From Ruminococcus sp. (GTDB taxonomy: Bacteria > Bacillota > Clostridia > Oscillospirales > Ruminococcaceae), in contig JAJPYB010000007.1 in assembly GCA_021205185.1 (NCBI GenBank), forward strand, positions 62,001-126,000: a stretch of 64,000 nucleotides of DNA. Reading direction: 5' to 3'. This document shows positions 48,795 to 56,412 of the stretch, piece by piece. The notes under the pieces were generated by a model. It saw nothing but the letters and a program-made list of their open reading frames with translations. It searched no databases and was not told the origin of the DNA. Within the stretch, counting starts at the first letter, position 1, and every line of letters starts with the position of its first letter. Both the position numbers and the translations under genes were made by a program.

Positions 48795-49697
48795 ATGAAA
48801 AAGGTTGCGCTTGAAGCTATAAATGAACAGATTAAAAGTAATCCGAAGGAGCTAGTTGACGCTTGCGAAAAGGAATATAACGACCAGATAACCGAGCTTG
48901 CAAGTCTTGTGATGAGCGAGCAAAGTCAAAGGCCTGTTATTTTGCTTTCAGGTCCGTCAGGCTCTGGAAAAACTACTACTGCTCTGAAGCTTGAAGCAAT
49001 TCTTGACAACGTAGGACTTGAAACACACACCATTTCAATGGACAATTATTTCACGCCGCTTAAAATCGAAGAAGGCTCTGACCTTGAATCGCCCGAGCGA
49101 ATGGATATTGAGCTTTTGCAAAGTCACATTGTAAAAATCGCAAACTGCGAGCAGGTAGAAATTCCATTGTTTAGCTTTAAAACGCAGTCGGTAAACGGCT
49201 ACAGACCTCTGAAAAGAAAGAATAACGAGCTTATTATTTTAGAGGGTATTCACGCTTTGAATCCTGATGTTACAGGCTATAACGACAACTTCACTCAGCG
49301 TGTTTTTGTCGGAATTGACAGCGTGGTTGAAGCTAAAGACGGCGTTACGCTTGAGTCTTCAAAGCTACGGCTTATTAGACGCCTTGTCAGGGATTTAAAC
49401 TACAGAGGAAGAAGCTTTGAGGAAACGCTGAAGAGCTTTGAGCGAGTAAAAAACGGAACGAAGAATTATGTAATGCCATATAAACGTCGGGCAAGCTTTT
49501 GCATCAATTCATTTTTGGATTACGAGCTGTGCGTTTTTAAGAATATAGTTTTAAACGGATTTGAAATCAGTCATACAGAGACAGACCGCTTTGGAATTTG
49601 CGAGGCCTTACAGCAGGCTGAGGGTATGAGCGACGAGATAGTGCCTGCTGATTCGCTTATTCGGGAATTTATCGGCGGAAGTATTTATAGCTATTAA
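48795..49697 (+). CDS. Uridine kinase/phosphoribulokinase-like nucleoside kinase
   Basis: A 300-residue P-loop kinase of the uridine kinase/PRK family. Walker A GPSGSGKTTTALKLE at about 54-68; the substrate Asp lies in ISMDNYF (83-89); lid-type RLIRRLVRDLNYRGRSFEETLKSFERVKNG at about 194-223 is typical of uridine kinase. The first 45 residues are extra and helical. Clostridial relatives of this length are annotated as nucleoside kinases; substrate is not settled. It is divergent from spoVFA and followed 13 bases later by rpe. Confidence 0.88.
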   Translation: MKKVALEAINEQIKSNPKELVDACEKEYNDQITELASLVMSEQSQRPVILLSGPSGSGKTTTALKLEAILDNVGLETHTISMDNYFTPLKIEEGSDLESPERMDIELLQSHIVKIANCEQVEIPLFSFKTQSVNGYRPLKRKNNELIILEGIHALNPDVTGYNDNFTQRVFVGIDSVVEAKDGVTLESSKLRLIRRLVRDLNYRGRSFEETLKSFERVKNGTKNYVMPYKRRASFCINSFLDYELCVFKNIVLNGFEISHTETDRFGICEALQQAEGMSDEIVPADSLIREFIGGSIYSY

Positions 49698-49710
49698 GGG
49701 AGAGGATTTT

Positions 49711-50370
49711 ATGTCAATAGAAATCAGCGCTTCGATTTTAGGGTGCGACCTTTCAAATATTGCCGGGGAGATTATGCGTGCTGAGCTAAGCGGCGCAGAC
49801 TGTATACATTTTGACGTGATGGACGGAGTTTTCGTGAACAATATAAGCTTCGGACTACCTGTTTTGCAAAGCGCAAAAATGAAGTCTGGATTGCCGTTTG
49901 ACGTTCATCTGATGATAACAAAGCCTGAAAAATATATTACTCGCTTTGCCGAAGCGGGAGCTGACAGCATTACCTTTCATCTGGAAGCTACCGACAATGT
50001 TTCGGAGTGTATATCCCTTTGCAGAAAAAGCGCAGTTGGCGTCGGAATTTCTATAAAGCCGACAACGCCCGCAGAGGAGGTCTTCCCGTATCTTGAGGTT
50101 GTTGACAAGGTGCTTGTTATGACTGTCGAACCGGGATTTGGCGGACAGGGCTTTATTGAAGGAACGCTTGATAAGATAAAGAAAATAAGTCAAAAAATAA
50201 AAGAGCTTAAAACAGATACGGTGGTTCAGGTTGACGGCGGAATAAACGAAAAAACCGCACCGCTGGCAGTTTTGAGCGGTGCGACAGATTTAGTTGCCGG
50301 AACCTATTTGTTTAAAGCGAGCGATATGCCGCTTGCAATAAAGCGACTAAAGGAATCAAACCACGCTTAA
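49711..50370 (+). CDS. rpe: Ribulose-phosphate 3-epimerase
   Basis: A 219-residue TIM barrel enzyme. Conserved metal and catalytic motifs: SASILGCDLSNI at the start, CIHFDVMDGVFVNNISFG (metal Asp), VHLMITKPEKY, VMTVEPGFGGQGFIEGTLDKI and VDGGINEKTAP. It interconverts ribulose 5-phosphate and xylulose 5-phosphate. Its 3' end overlaps the convergent mecA gene by 15 bases. Confidence 0.96.
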   Translation: MSIEISASILGCDLSNIAGEIMRAELSGADCIHFDVMDGVFVNNISFGLPVLQSAKMKSGLPFDVHLMITKPEKYITRFAEAGADSITFHLEATDNVSECISLCRKSAVGVGISIKPTTPAEEVFPYLEVVDKVLVMTVEPGFGGQGFIEGTLDKIKKISQKIKELKTDTVVQVDGGINEKTAPLAVLSGATDLVAGTYLFKASDMPLAIKRLKESNHA

Positions 50371-50910
50371 AATTCTTTCAATAGCGTTTTCACCGCACAA
50401 AAGCTTGTAATGCTCGGCGGTAAAAAGTATGTCGCTCTTTTGCGTTGAAGCGTGATAGATTGAAATCAGTCGGCTCAATGCCTTGCATTGCTCGTCGGCT
50501 TTTTTTATTTTTAAAACCAGCCGATAATCTGAAAGGTAATAAAGACTGGAAGAAGCTTGAATTTTAGCTTTCCTCAAAGCCTTCGCCAAGGCACAAAGCT
50601 TTTTAAAATTCAAAGAAAACACTATCTCCTGTTCGGGATTCGGTTTTTCGCCGCCGCCTTTTGAAAAGGCTTCGTTTGAGCAAATATAAACCACACAGCC
50701 GCCGCTAGTATCCTCAAAGATTTCGACAAAAAGCTTGCTTCGGGCTATTTTTGTATTCATTGATTTTTCTATAATGGCAATAAGGCTTGAAATGAATACG
50801 CCTGTGTAGCTTTGCTTGTCGCTTACATCAAATTCAGGGTCCATTCTTTCCACGTCCTGCCTTGTGAGCGTCACCTTAAAGGTATATCGTGAAAGCTGTG
50901 AAATTCTCAA
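50356..50910 (-). CDS. mecA: MecA family adaptor protein
   Basis: A 184-residue protein with the MecA pattern: N-terminal substrate-binding part opening MRISQLSRYTFKVTLTRQDVERM and a C-terminal ClpC-binding domain (VFSLNFKKLCALAKALRKAKIQASSSLYYLSDYRLVLKI). MecA brings substrates to ClpC and activates its hexamer. A clpC-like gene lies 11 kb away in this window. The N-terminal region is shorter than in Bacillus. Overlaps rpe tail to tail. Confidence 0.85.
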   Translation of the reverse strand: MRISQLSRYTFKVTLTRQDVERMDPEFDVSDKQSYTGVFISSLIAIIEKSMNTKIARSKLFVEIFEDTSGGCVVYICSNEAFSKGGGEKPNPEQEIVFSLNFKKLCALAKALRKAKIQASSSLYYLSDYRLVLKIKKADEQCKALSRLISIYHASTQKSDILFTAEHYKLLCGENAIERILSVV

Positions 50911-50970
50911 ATTTACTCACCTCGAAATTCAATAAGGGGTATCAGTCGTTAGTTATATTATGAAAACGGA

Positions 50971-51006
50971 AAAAATAAGGTGCGAATTTAAGTCCGCACC
51001 TTATTT
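50971..51006 (-). terminator. Terminator of the SGNH hydrolase gene
   Basis: AAATAAGGTGCG and CGCACCTTATTT form a perfect 12-bp stem; on the minus strand TTTTTCC-type T-run follows. Confidence 0.88.
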
Positions 51007-51023
51007 CCTGCTGCTTTGTATTT

Positions 51024-52067
51024 CTACCGCCCTGAGCGTTTTCTTCTGATATAGAAAATCAGCGCAATAAACAAAGCAACACCAAATGCAGCGACAAATA
51101 CGCACATATAAATTACGCTTGTAAGCTCGCTTTTTCTGACGTTTTCAAGCTGAGTGCTGGCCTGTCTGGCACTTTCAGTTTCTGCTTCTGTTGTTTCCTC
51201 TGAGACTTGAAAGCTATGACTGTTTACAACATCAAGGAGCGCTTCATAAATTTTTTTGTGGCCCTTAGCGCTCGGGTGAATGTCGCCGTCAAGCATATTT
51301 GTTAAAACGTCAGTCTGTCCTTTAAAAAGTCTGTAAACGTCTACAGCTTTTACAAATTCTGAGCTGTCGTTTAGCTCTTTAACGCAGCTTTTTATAGCGT
51401 CGTTTAAGTCGCAGATTTTGCTGTCAAAGAGCGTTTTTATCGTTTCGGGAATCGGTAAGCAATCAAGAGGGTTGAAAACCGTTTGACAGATTATATATGC
51501 GCTTTCGTTATACTCGTGAATGGTTGACAGGATAGAGATGAGATTATCGCTGAATTCAATTATGTTTTGGTCTATCTGATTTAAGCACTCGCTTAGCTTT
51601 GCGATAAGCTCAGGGTTTGTGAAATCGGCGTTTATAAAGCCGCCGTCCGTGCCAATAAGCTCAAGTCCGACGCTTTCCTTTAAAAAGTCGATAAAATCGC
51701 CGAGCAGGTCGTTTCCGCCAACTGTAATACATATAAGACTTGAAGCCAAATACTCGTCGTATTCGCCGTCTTGAAGGGATGTCAAAAGCTCGGTTGAGGT
51801 AATTCCGTCAACGGCAAGGTTTTGGTAAGAATTTCCTTGCGTTAAGTGAAGCGAGCTTGCTAAGAGGTTTGCGTAGCTGTCGGTGTTGTAGTTGTTGCCC
51901 GAGCTATAGGCGTAAAGCTTGTAGCCTGTTGAAATTGAATCGCCGAGCACCAGCATACTTCGAGGCGGAGTTGTAATCTCGCTCTCGTCGTCAGCAAAGG
52001 AAAAGCTGCTTATACAAAAACAAATAAGCGTACAGACTGCTAAAAGCGCACCGAATAATTTTTTCAT
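51024..52067 (-). CDS. Membrane-anchored SGNH/GDSL hydrolase
   Basis: Start ATG at 52067 (MKKLFGALLAV) follows AGAGGGATTTC; the longer open frame reads through the neighbouring promoter region and is rejected. The 347-residue product has a signal peptide (cut near SFSFA-DD), an SGNH hydrolase domain with SMLVLGDSISTGY (nucleophile Ser), block III VGGNDLLGD (Gly and Asn) and the Asp-His pair in DGDIHPSAKGHKK, then a Glu/Thr linker and a C-terminal membrane helix (about 318-340) with RRKRSGR. It should act outside the cell as an esterase, for instance on acetylated polysaccharide or lipid; substrate unknown. Confidence 0.92.
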   Translation of the reverse strand: MKKLFGALLAVCTLICFCISSFSFADDESEITTPPRSMLVLGDSISTGYKLYAYSSGNNYNTDSYANLLASSLHLTQGNSYQNLAVDGITSTELLTSLQDGEYDEYLASSLICITVGGNDLLGDFIDFLKESVGLELIGTDGGFINADFTNPELIAKLSECLNQIDQNIIEFSDNLISILSTIHEYNESAYIICQTVFNPLDCLPIPETIKTLFDSKICDLNDAIKSCVKELNDSSEFVKAVDVYRLFKGQTDVLTNMLDGDIHPSAKGHKKIYEALLDVVNSHSFQVSEETTEAETESARQASTQLENVRKSELTSVIYMCVFVAAFGVALFIALIFYIRRKRSGR

Positions 52068-52188
52068 AGAAATCCCTCTTTTAAACACAAGTTTGTTTCT
52101 TTTGTATTGATATTTTCCCCGAAGTATATTATTATATAATTTAGGAAATTTATCCACAAGACAAACGTTAACAGAAACGGAGAAGTTT

Positions 52189-54069
52189 ATGTTACTCGAA
52201 GTAAAAAAGATAAGTAAATATTTTGGAGTGCAGACGGTATTCAAGGACGTTTCGTTTTCTATTGAGGAAAATGAAACGGTCGGACTTATCGGCGTAAACG
52301 GCTGCGGAAAGTCAACTCTTTTAAATATAATTTCAGGCGATCTGGATTTTGACACAAACGAAAAGGGCGAGGGAAGCGTCAGCCTGAAAAACGGCGCTCG
52401 AATAGGATTTTTAAGACAAAATTCAGGACTTGAATCAAGCGCAACAATAGCTGAGGAAATGCGAAAGCCGTTTATCAAGCTTGATAAAACGCTTGAGCGA
52501 ATGAAGGAGCTTGAGAAAAATATGACTGAGGAAAGCGCTGATGAATACGCTAAGCTTTCCTCATATTATGAAGCAAACGACGGCTACAATATTGACGTTT
52601 TTATAAATCGTGTTTTAAACGGAATGGGATTTTCAAGCTTCGACAAAAGCCGAGAGGTTTCAACCCTTTCGGGCGGTGAAAAAACAAGGCTTGCTTTAGC
52701 AAAGCTGCTGCTTGAACGCCCCGACCTTCTTATTTTAGACGAGCCTACCAACCACCTTGACTTTGAAACGTTGATGTGGCTTGAGGATTACTTAAAGTCG
52801 TACAGCGGAGCGGTTCTGGTAGTTTCCCACGACAGATACTTTCTTGACGCTCTTTGCATAAGAATACTTGAAATTGAGAATAAGAGACTTCGCTCCTACA
52901 AGGGCGGATACAGCAGATATGTCGTCTTAAAGGAGCAGAGCTTTGAAGCCCAGCTTAAAGCATACAGAAAGCAGCAGGAGGAGATCGCAAAGCTTAAAGA
53001 CTATATAGCTAAAAACAAGGTTCGGGCTTCAACCGCCGCAATGGCAAAAAGCCGTGAAAAGCAGCTTGAAAAAATAGAGTTGTTAGACAAGCCGTTTGAA
53101 TACAAAAGCCACGTTCGTTTAAATTTAAGCTATGATATTGAGCCGCCGAAGGAGCTTTTAAAGGTGATGAATGCAAGGCTTGAAATTGGCGGCAGGACGC
53201 TGATTGATAGCTTTTCGTTTGAGATAAGGCGAGGGGAAAGAGTCGGAATTGTCGGCAGCAACGGAATGGGGAAGTCAACTCTTTTAAAGCTTGTCTTAGG
53301 AGAAGTACCAAAAGAGCAGGGCAAAATTATCTGGGCGGAAAATGTAAAGAGATTTTACTTTGATCAGGAGCTTAAAATGCTCAGCACATACGATACTGTT
53401 ATGGACTTTTTGCATAGCCGCTTTCCGTCGCTTACCGACGGCGATATACGAAAGACCCTAGCGAGCGTTTTATTTTCGGGCGAGAATGTATTTAAAAGCG
53501 TAAATATCCTGTCAGGCGGTGAAAAGGTCAAGCTTATGTTTGCGGTAATGCTTCTGACAAGAGCCAACGTACTCCTGCTTGACGAGCCTACAAACCATCT
53601 GGATTTAACCTCAAAGGAGGTTTTGGAAGCGGCGCTTAACGATTACGAGGGAACGATAATTTTCGTATCGCACGACAGGTACCTGCTCAACAGACTGGCG
53701 ACAAGGATTTTTGAAATCGAGGACGGAGCTTTAAATCAGTTTGACTGCGGCTTTAAAAAGTATATCGAAGGAAAGCGGCTGCAAAGCGCTAAAAGCGAGG
53801 CGGCGCCTGAAAAGCGAGATGAAAAGCCAAAGACTAAAACCTATAGAACAAAGAAGCAGCGAGCGGATGACGCAAAGCGCAAGCAGCGCATTCGTGAAAT
53901 TGAAGGGGAGGTATCCGAGCTTGAAGAGCAGGCGAAGGAAATAAGCGAAAAAATGGCGACACCTGAAATTGCCGCCGACTATATGGAGGTAAATCGTCTT
54001 TGTGAGGAGCTAGATGAGACAAAAGCGCAAATTGATAAGCTTTTAGAGGAATGGGCGGAGCTTGAGTAA
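52189..54069 (+). CDS. ABC-F family ATPase (translation factor type)
   Basis: A 626-residue protein with two ABC domains and no membrane part. First Walker A GVNGCGKST (about 36-44), signature LSGGEKTRLALAKLL, Walker B LLILDEPTNHLDF; second Walker A GSNGMGKST (about 361-369), signature LSGGEKVK, Walker B LLLDEPTNHLDL. The linker between domains (about 245-300) is the ABC-F arm that reaches the peptidyl transferase centre. A C-terminal coiled coil follows a Lys-rich stretch (about 535-626), as in Uup/YdiF types. Housekeeping translation role is more likely than drug resistance. Confidence 0.92.
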   Translation: MLLEVKKISKYFGVQTVFKDVSFSIEENETVGLIGVNGCGKSTLLNIISGDLDFDTNEKGEGSVSLKNGARIGFLRQNSGLESSATIAEEMRKPFIKLDKTLERMKELEKNMTEESADEYAKLSSYYEANDGYNIDVFINRVLNGMGFSSFDKSREVSTLSGGEKTRLALAKLLLERPDLLILDEPTNHLDFETLMWLEDYLKSYSGAVLVVSHDRYFLDALCIRILEIENKRLRSYKGGYSRYVVLKEQSFEAQLKAYRKQQEEIAKLKDYIAKNKVRASTAAMAKSREKQLEKIELLDKPFEYKSHVRLNLSYDIEPPKELLKVMNARLEIGGRTLIDSFSFEIRRGERVGIVGSNGMGKSTLLKLVLGEVPKEQGKIIWAENVKRFYFDQELKMLSTYDTVMDFLHSRFPSLTDGDIRKTLASVLFSGENVFKSVNILSGGEKVKLMFAVMLLTRANVLLLDEPTNHLDLTSKEVLEAALNDYEGTIIFVSHDRYLLNRLATRIFEIEDGALNQFDCGFKKYIEGKRLQSAKSEAAPEKRDEKPKTKTYRTKKQRADDAKRKQRIREIEGEVSELEEQAKEISEKMATPEIAADYMEVNRLCEELDETKAQIDKLLEEWAELE

Positions 54070-54077
54070 AAAAGCCT

Positions 54078-54105
54078 TGTAAAAAAAGAGCTATTATGGT
54101 ATACT
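54078..54105 (+). promoter_or_regulatory. Promoter of the aminotransferase-trpS unit
   Basis: TTGTAA (54078-54083) and TATACT (54100-54105), 16 bases apart. Confidence 0.55.
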
Positions 54106-54162
54106 TATTATATAAAGACATTTTGTGAAAAATGAAAAATGACAGTTCAAGGAGTTTTAATT

Positions 54163-55356
54163 ATGAAATACGAATTTTCAAAAAAGGTAGCGGGACTTCA
54201 AGCTTCCGCAATCAGAGAAATACTTAAATTTACAAGCGACCCGGAGGTTATTTCCTTTGCGGCGGGAAACCCGGCGCCGGAGGCTTTTCCGGTAGACGAG
54301 GTTAAGAGAATTTCAAACGACATTCTGGAAAACGACCCGATACTTGCGCTTCAATATTCTGTTACCGAAGGCTATACGCCGCTGAGAGATACTTTAAAGA
54401 AGCGGCTGGCTAAGGATAATTGCTTCAGCCCTGAAACAGACGAGCTTATTATAATGTCAGGAGCACAGCAGGCAAACGAGCTTGCGGCAAAGGTTTTGTG
54501 TAATGAGGGCGATACTATCGTTTGCGAAGCGCCTTCCTTTATCGGCTCGCTTAACGCTTTCAAGTCGTATAATGTAGACCTTGTAGGAGTTGAGCTTGAA
54601 GAGGACGGAATAAACCTTGAAAAGCTTGAAGAGGTATTGAAGGCAAAGCGAGTAAAGCTCATTTATTTGATTCCGAATTTCCAGAACCCGACAGGTCTTA
54701 CTATGAGCTATGAAAAGAGAGTCAAGGTGCTTGAGCTTGCAAAGAGGTATGACGCTATAATTTTGGAGGACAATCCTTACGGAGATCTGAGATTTGACGG
54801 CGAGAGCATTCCCAGCATCAAAAGTATGGACGACGACGGCAGAGTAATCTATTCGGGAACCTTCTCGAAGATTTTAGCTCCAGCAATCAGAGTTGGTTAT
54901 TCGTCAGCTCCAAAGGACATCATTTCAAAAATGATAGTCTGCAAGCAGGTAGCTGACGTTCACACAAATATGTGGGGACAGATAATCGCCGACAGATTCT
55001 TAAACGAGTGCGATATTGATAAGCATTTTGCTTCCCTTCAGGAGATTTACCGCAAAAAGTGCGGACTGATGCTGAGCTGTCTTGAAAAGAACTTTTCTTC
55101 AAAGGTTAAATACACTCGCCCTCAGGGCGGCTTGTTCATCTGGTGTACTCTGCCAGAAGGATATGATATGATGACGTTCTGCAAGCGCGCAGTTGAAGAA
55201 TACAAGGTAGCTGTAGTTCCCGGAACGGCGTTTTTGGTAAGCGAGGAGGAAAAGACCTCATCCTTCAGAGTTAATTTTTCAACTCCTACCGATGAGCAGA
55301 TTATCAAGGGCTGCGAGCTGATAGGCGCGCTTTCAAAGGAAATGTTCGGCGAGTAA
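54163..55356 (+). CDS. PLP-dependent class I/II aminotransferase
   Basis: ATG at 54163 lies 8 bases after AAGGAG. The 397-residue fold type I enzyme resembles the LysN/2-aminoadipate and aromatic aminotransferase group: VISFAAGNPAPEAFPVDEV near 22-40, QYSVTEGYTPLRDTL near 62-76, IMSGAQQANELAAKVL, YLIPNFQNPTGLTMS (Asn), ILEDNPYGDLRFDG (Asp), YSGTFSKILAPAIRVGY with PLP Lys near 238, and FRVNFSTPTDEQI (Arg). It has no GntR domain. The amino donor or acceptor is not fixed by sequence. Confidence 0.9.
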   Translation: MKYEFSKKVAGLQASAIREILKFTSDPEVISFAAGNPAPEAFPVDEVKRISNDILENDPILALQYSVTEGYTPLRDTLKKRLAKDNCFSPETDELIIMSGAQQANELAAKVLCNEGDTIVCEAPSFIGSLNAFKSYNVDLVGVELEEDGINLEKLEEVLKAKRVKLIYLIPNFQNPTGLTMSYEKRVKVLELAKRYDAIILEDNPYGDLRFDGESIPSIKSMDDDGRVIYSGTFSKILAPAIRVGYSSAPKDIISKMIVCKQVADVHTNMWGQIIADRFLNECDIDKHFASLQEIYRKKCGLMLSCLEKNFSSKVKYTRPQGGLFIWCTLPEGYDMMTFCKRAVEEYKVAVVPGTAFLVSEEEKTSSFRVNFSTPTDEQIIKGCELIGALSKEMFGE

Positions 55357-55389
55357 TTTGAGTAAAATACATAGATTAGGAGTTTTAGT

Positions 55390-56394
55390 ATGGATAAGGA
55401 AAAGAAGCTGATATTAAGTCTTATACAGCCGTCTGCGAAATCGTTTACGCTGGGAAATTATATAGGCTCAGTCGGAAACTGGGGAAAGCTTCAGGACGAG
55501 TACAACTGCGTTTATGGAATCGCAGACCTTCACGCAATAACCGTAAAGCAGAACCCTGTAGAGCTTAGAAAGAATTCTCTTTCAGCTTATGCTTTGATGC
55601 TTGCCTGCGGAATCGACCCAGAAAAGAGCGTTGCGTTTTTCCAAAGCCACAACAAGTGCCATGCAGAGCTTAACTGGATTTTAGCTTGTAATACTCAGTT
55701 TGGCGAGCTTTCAAGAATGACGCAGTTTAAGGATAAGTCAGCAAAGCACCCCGACAACATCAACGCAGGACTGTTTACATATCCTGTTTTAATGGCGGCG
55801 GATATTTTGGTTTATAATGCTGATCTCGTTCCTGTAGGAATTGACCAGAAGCAGCATCTGGAGCTTGCAAGAAACGTAGCTCAGAGATTTAACTATGTTT
55901 ACGGCGACTTCTTTAAGGTGCCTGAGGCGTATATTCCAAAGGTTGGCGCAAAGATTATGTCGCTTACCGACCCTACAAAGAAGATGAGCAAGTCGGATGA
56001 GAATCAGAACGGCTGTATTTATGTTCTTGACGACAAGGACACGATTATCAGGAAGTTTAAAAAGGCAGTTACCGATTCCGACGCTGAAATAAAGTTTGCT
56101 GAGGGCAAGGACGGAATCAACAACCTGCTCACTATTTATTCTGTAATAACTTCAAAGACGGTAGAGGAGGCTGAAGCCGAGTTTTCTGGCAAGGGCTACG
56201 GAGAGTTCAAGCTTGCAGTCGGCGAGGTTGTAGCTGATAAGCTTGCGCCAATTCGAGAGGAGCACGCAAGACTTATGGCGGACAGGGCGTATCTCAAGAA
56301 GTGCTATACAGAGGGCGCAATGAAGGCTCAAAGTATAGCGCAAAGAACAGTTACTAAGGCATATAGAAAAGTAGGATTTGTCGACGCCAGATAA
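55390..56394 (+). CDS. trpS: Tryptophanyl-tRNA synthetase
   Basis: A 334-residue class I synthetase. The HIGH-like motif is TLGNYIGS (residues about 17-24) and the KMSKS loop is KKMSKSDENQNG near 198. The core VGIDQKQHLELARNVAQRFN and PVLMAADIL are typical. It charges tRNA-Trp. No T-box precedes it; only 33 bases separate it from the aminotransferase gene, so they are likely one transcript. Confidence 0.97.
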   Translation: MDKEKKLILSLIQPSAKSFTLGNYIGSVGNWGKLQDEYNCVYGIADLHAITVKQNPVELRKNSLSAYALMLACGIDPEKSVAFFQSHNKCHAELNWILACNTQFGELSRMTQFKDKSAKHPDNINAGLFTYPVLMAADILVYNADLVPVGIDQKQHLELARNVAQRFNYVYGDFFKVPEAYIPKVGAKIMSLTDPTKKMSKSDENQNGCIYVLDDKDTIIRKFKKAVTDSDAEIKFAEGKDGINNLLTIYSVITSKTVEEAEAEFSGKGYGEFKLAVGEVVADKLAPIREEHARLMADRAYLKKCYTEGAMKAQSIAQRTVTKAYRKVGFVDAR

Positions 56395-56412
56395 ATCTAC
56401 AAGGAAAGATAA

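Noticed and set aside
52068..52478. 137-residue N-terminal extension of the SGNH hydrolase
   Set aside because: It would be antisense to the ABC-F gene and would bury the obvious signal peptide at 52067.
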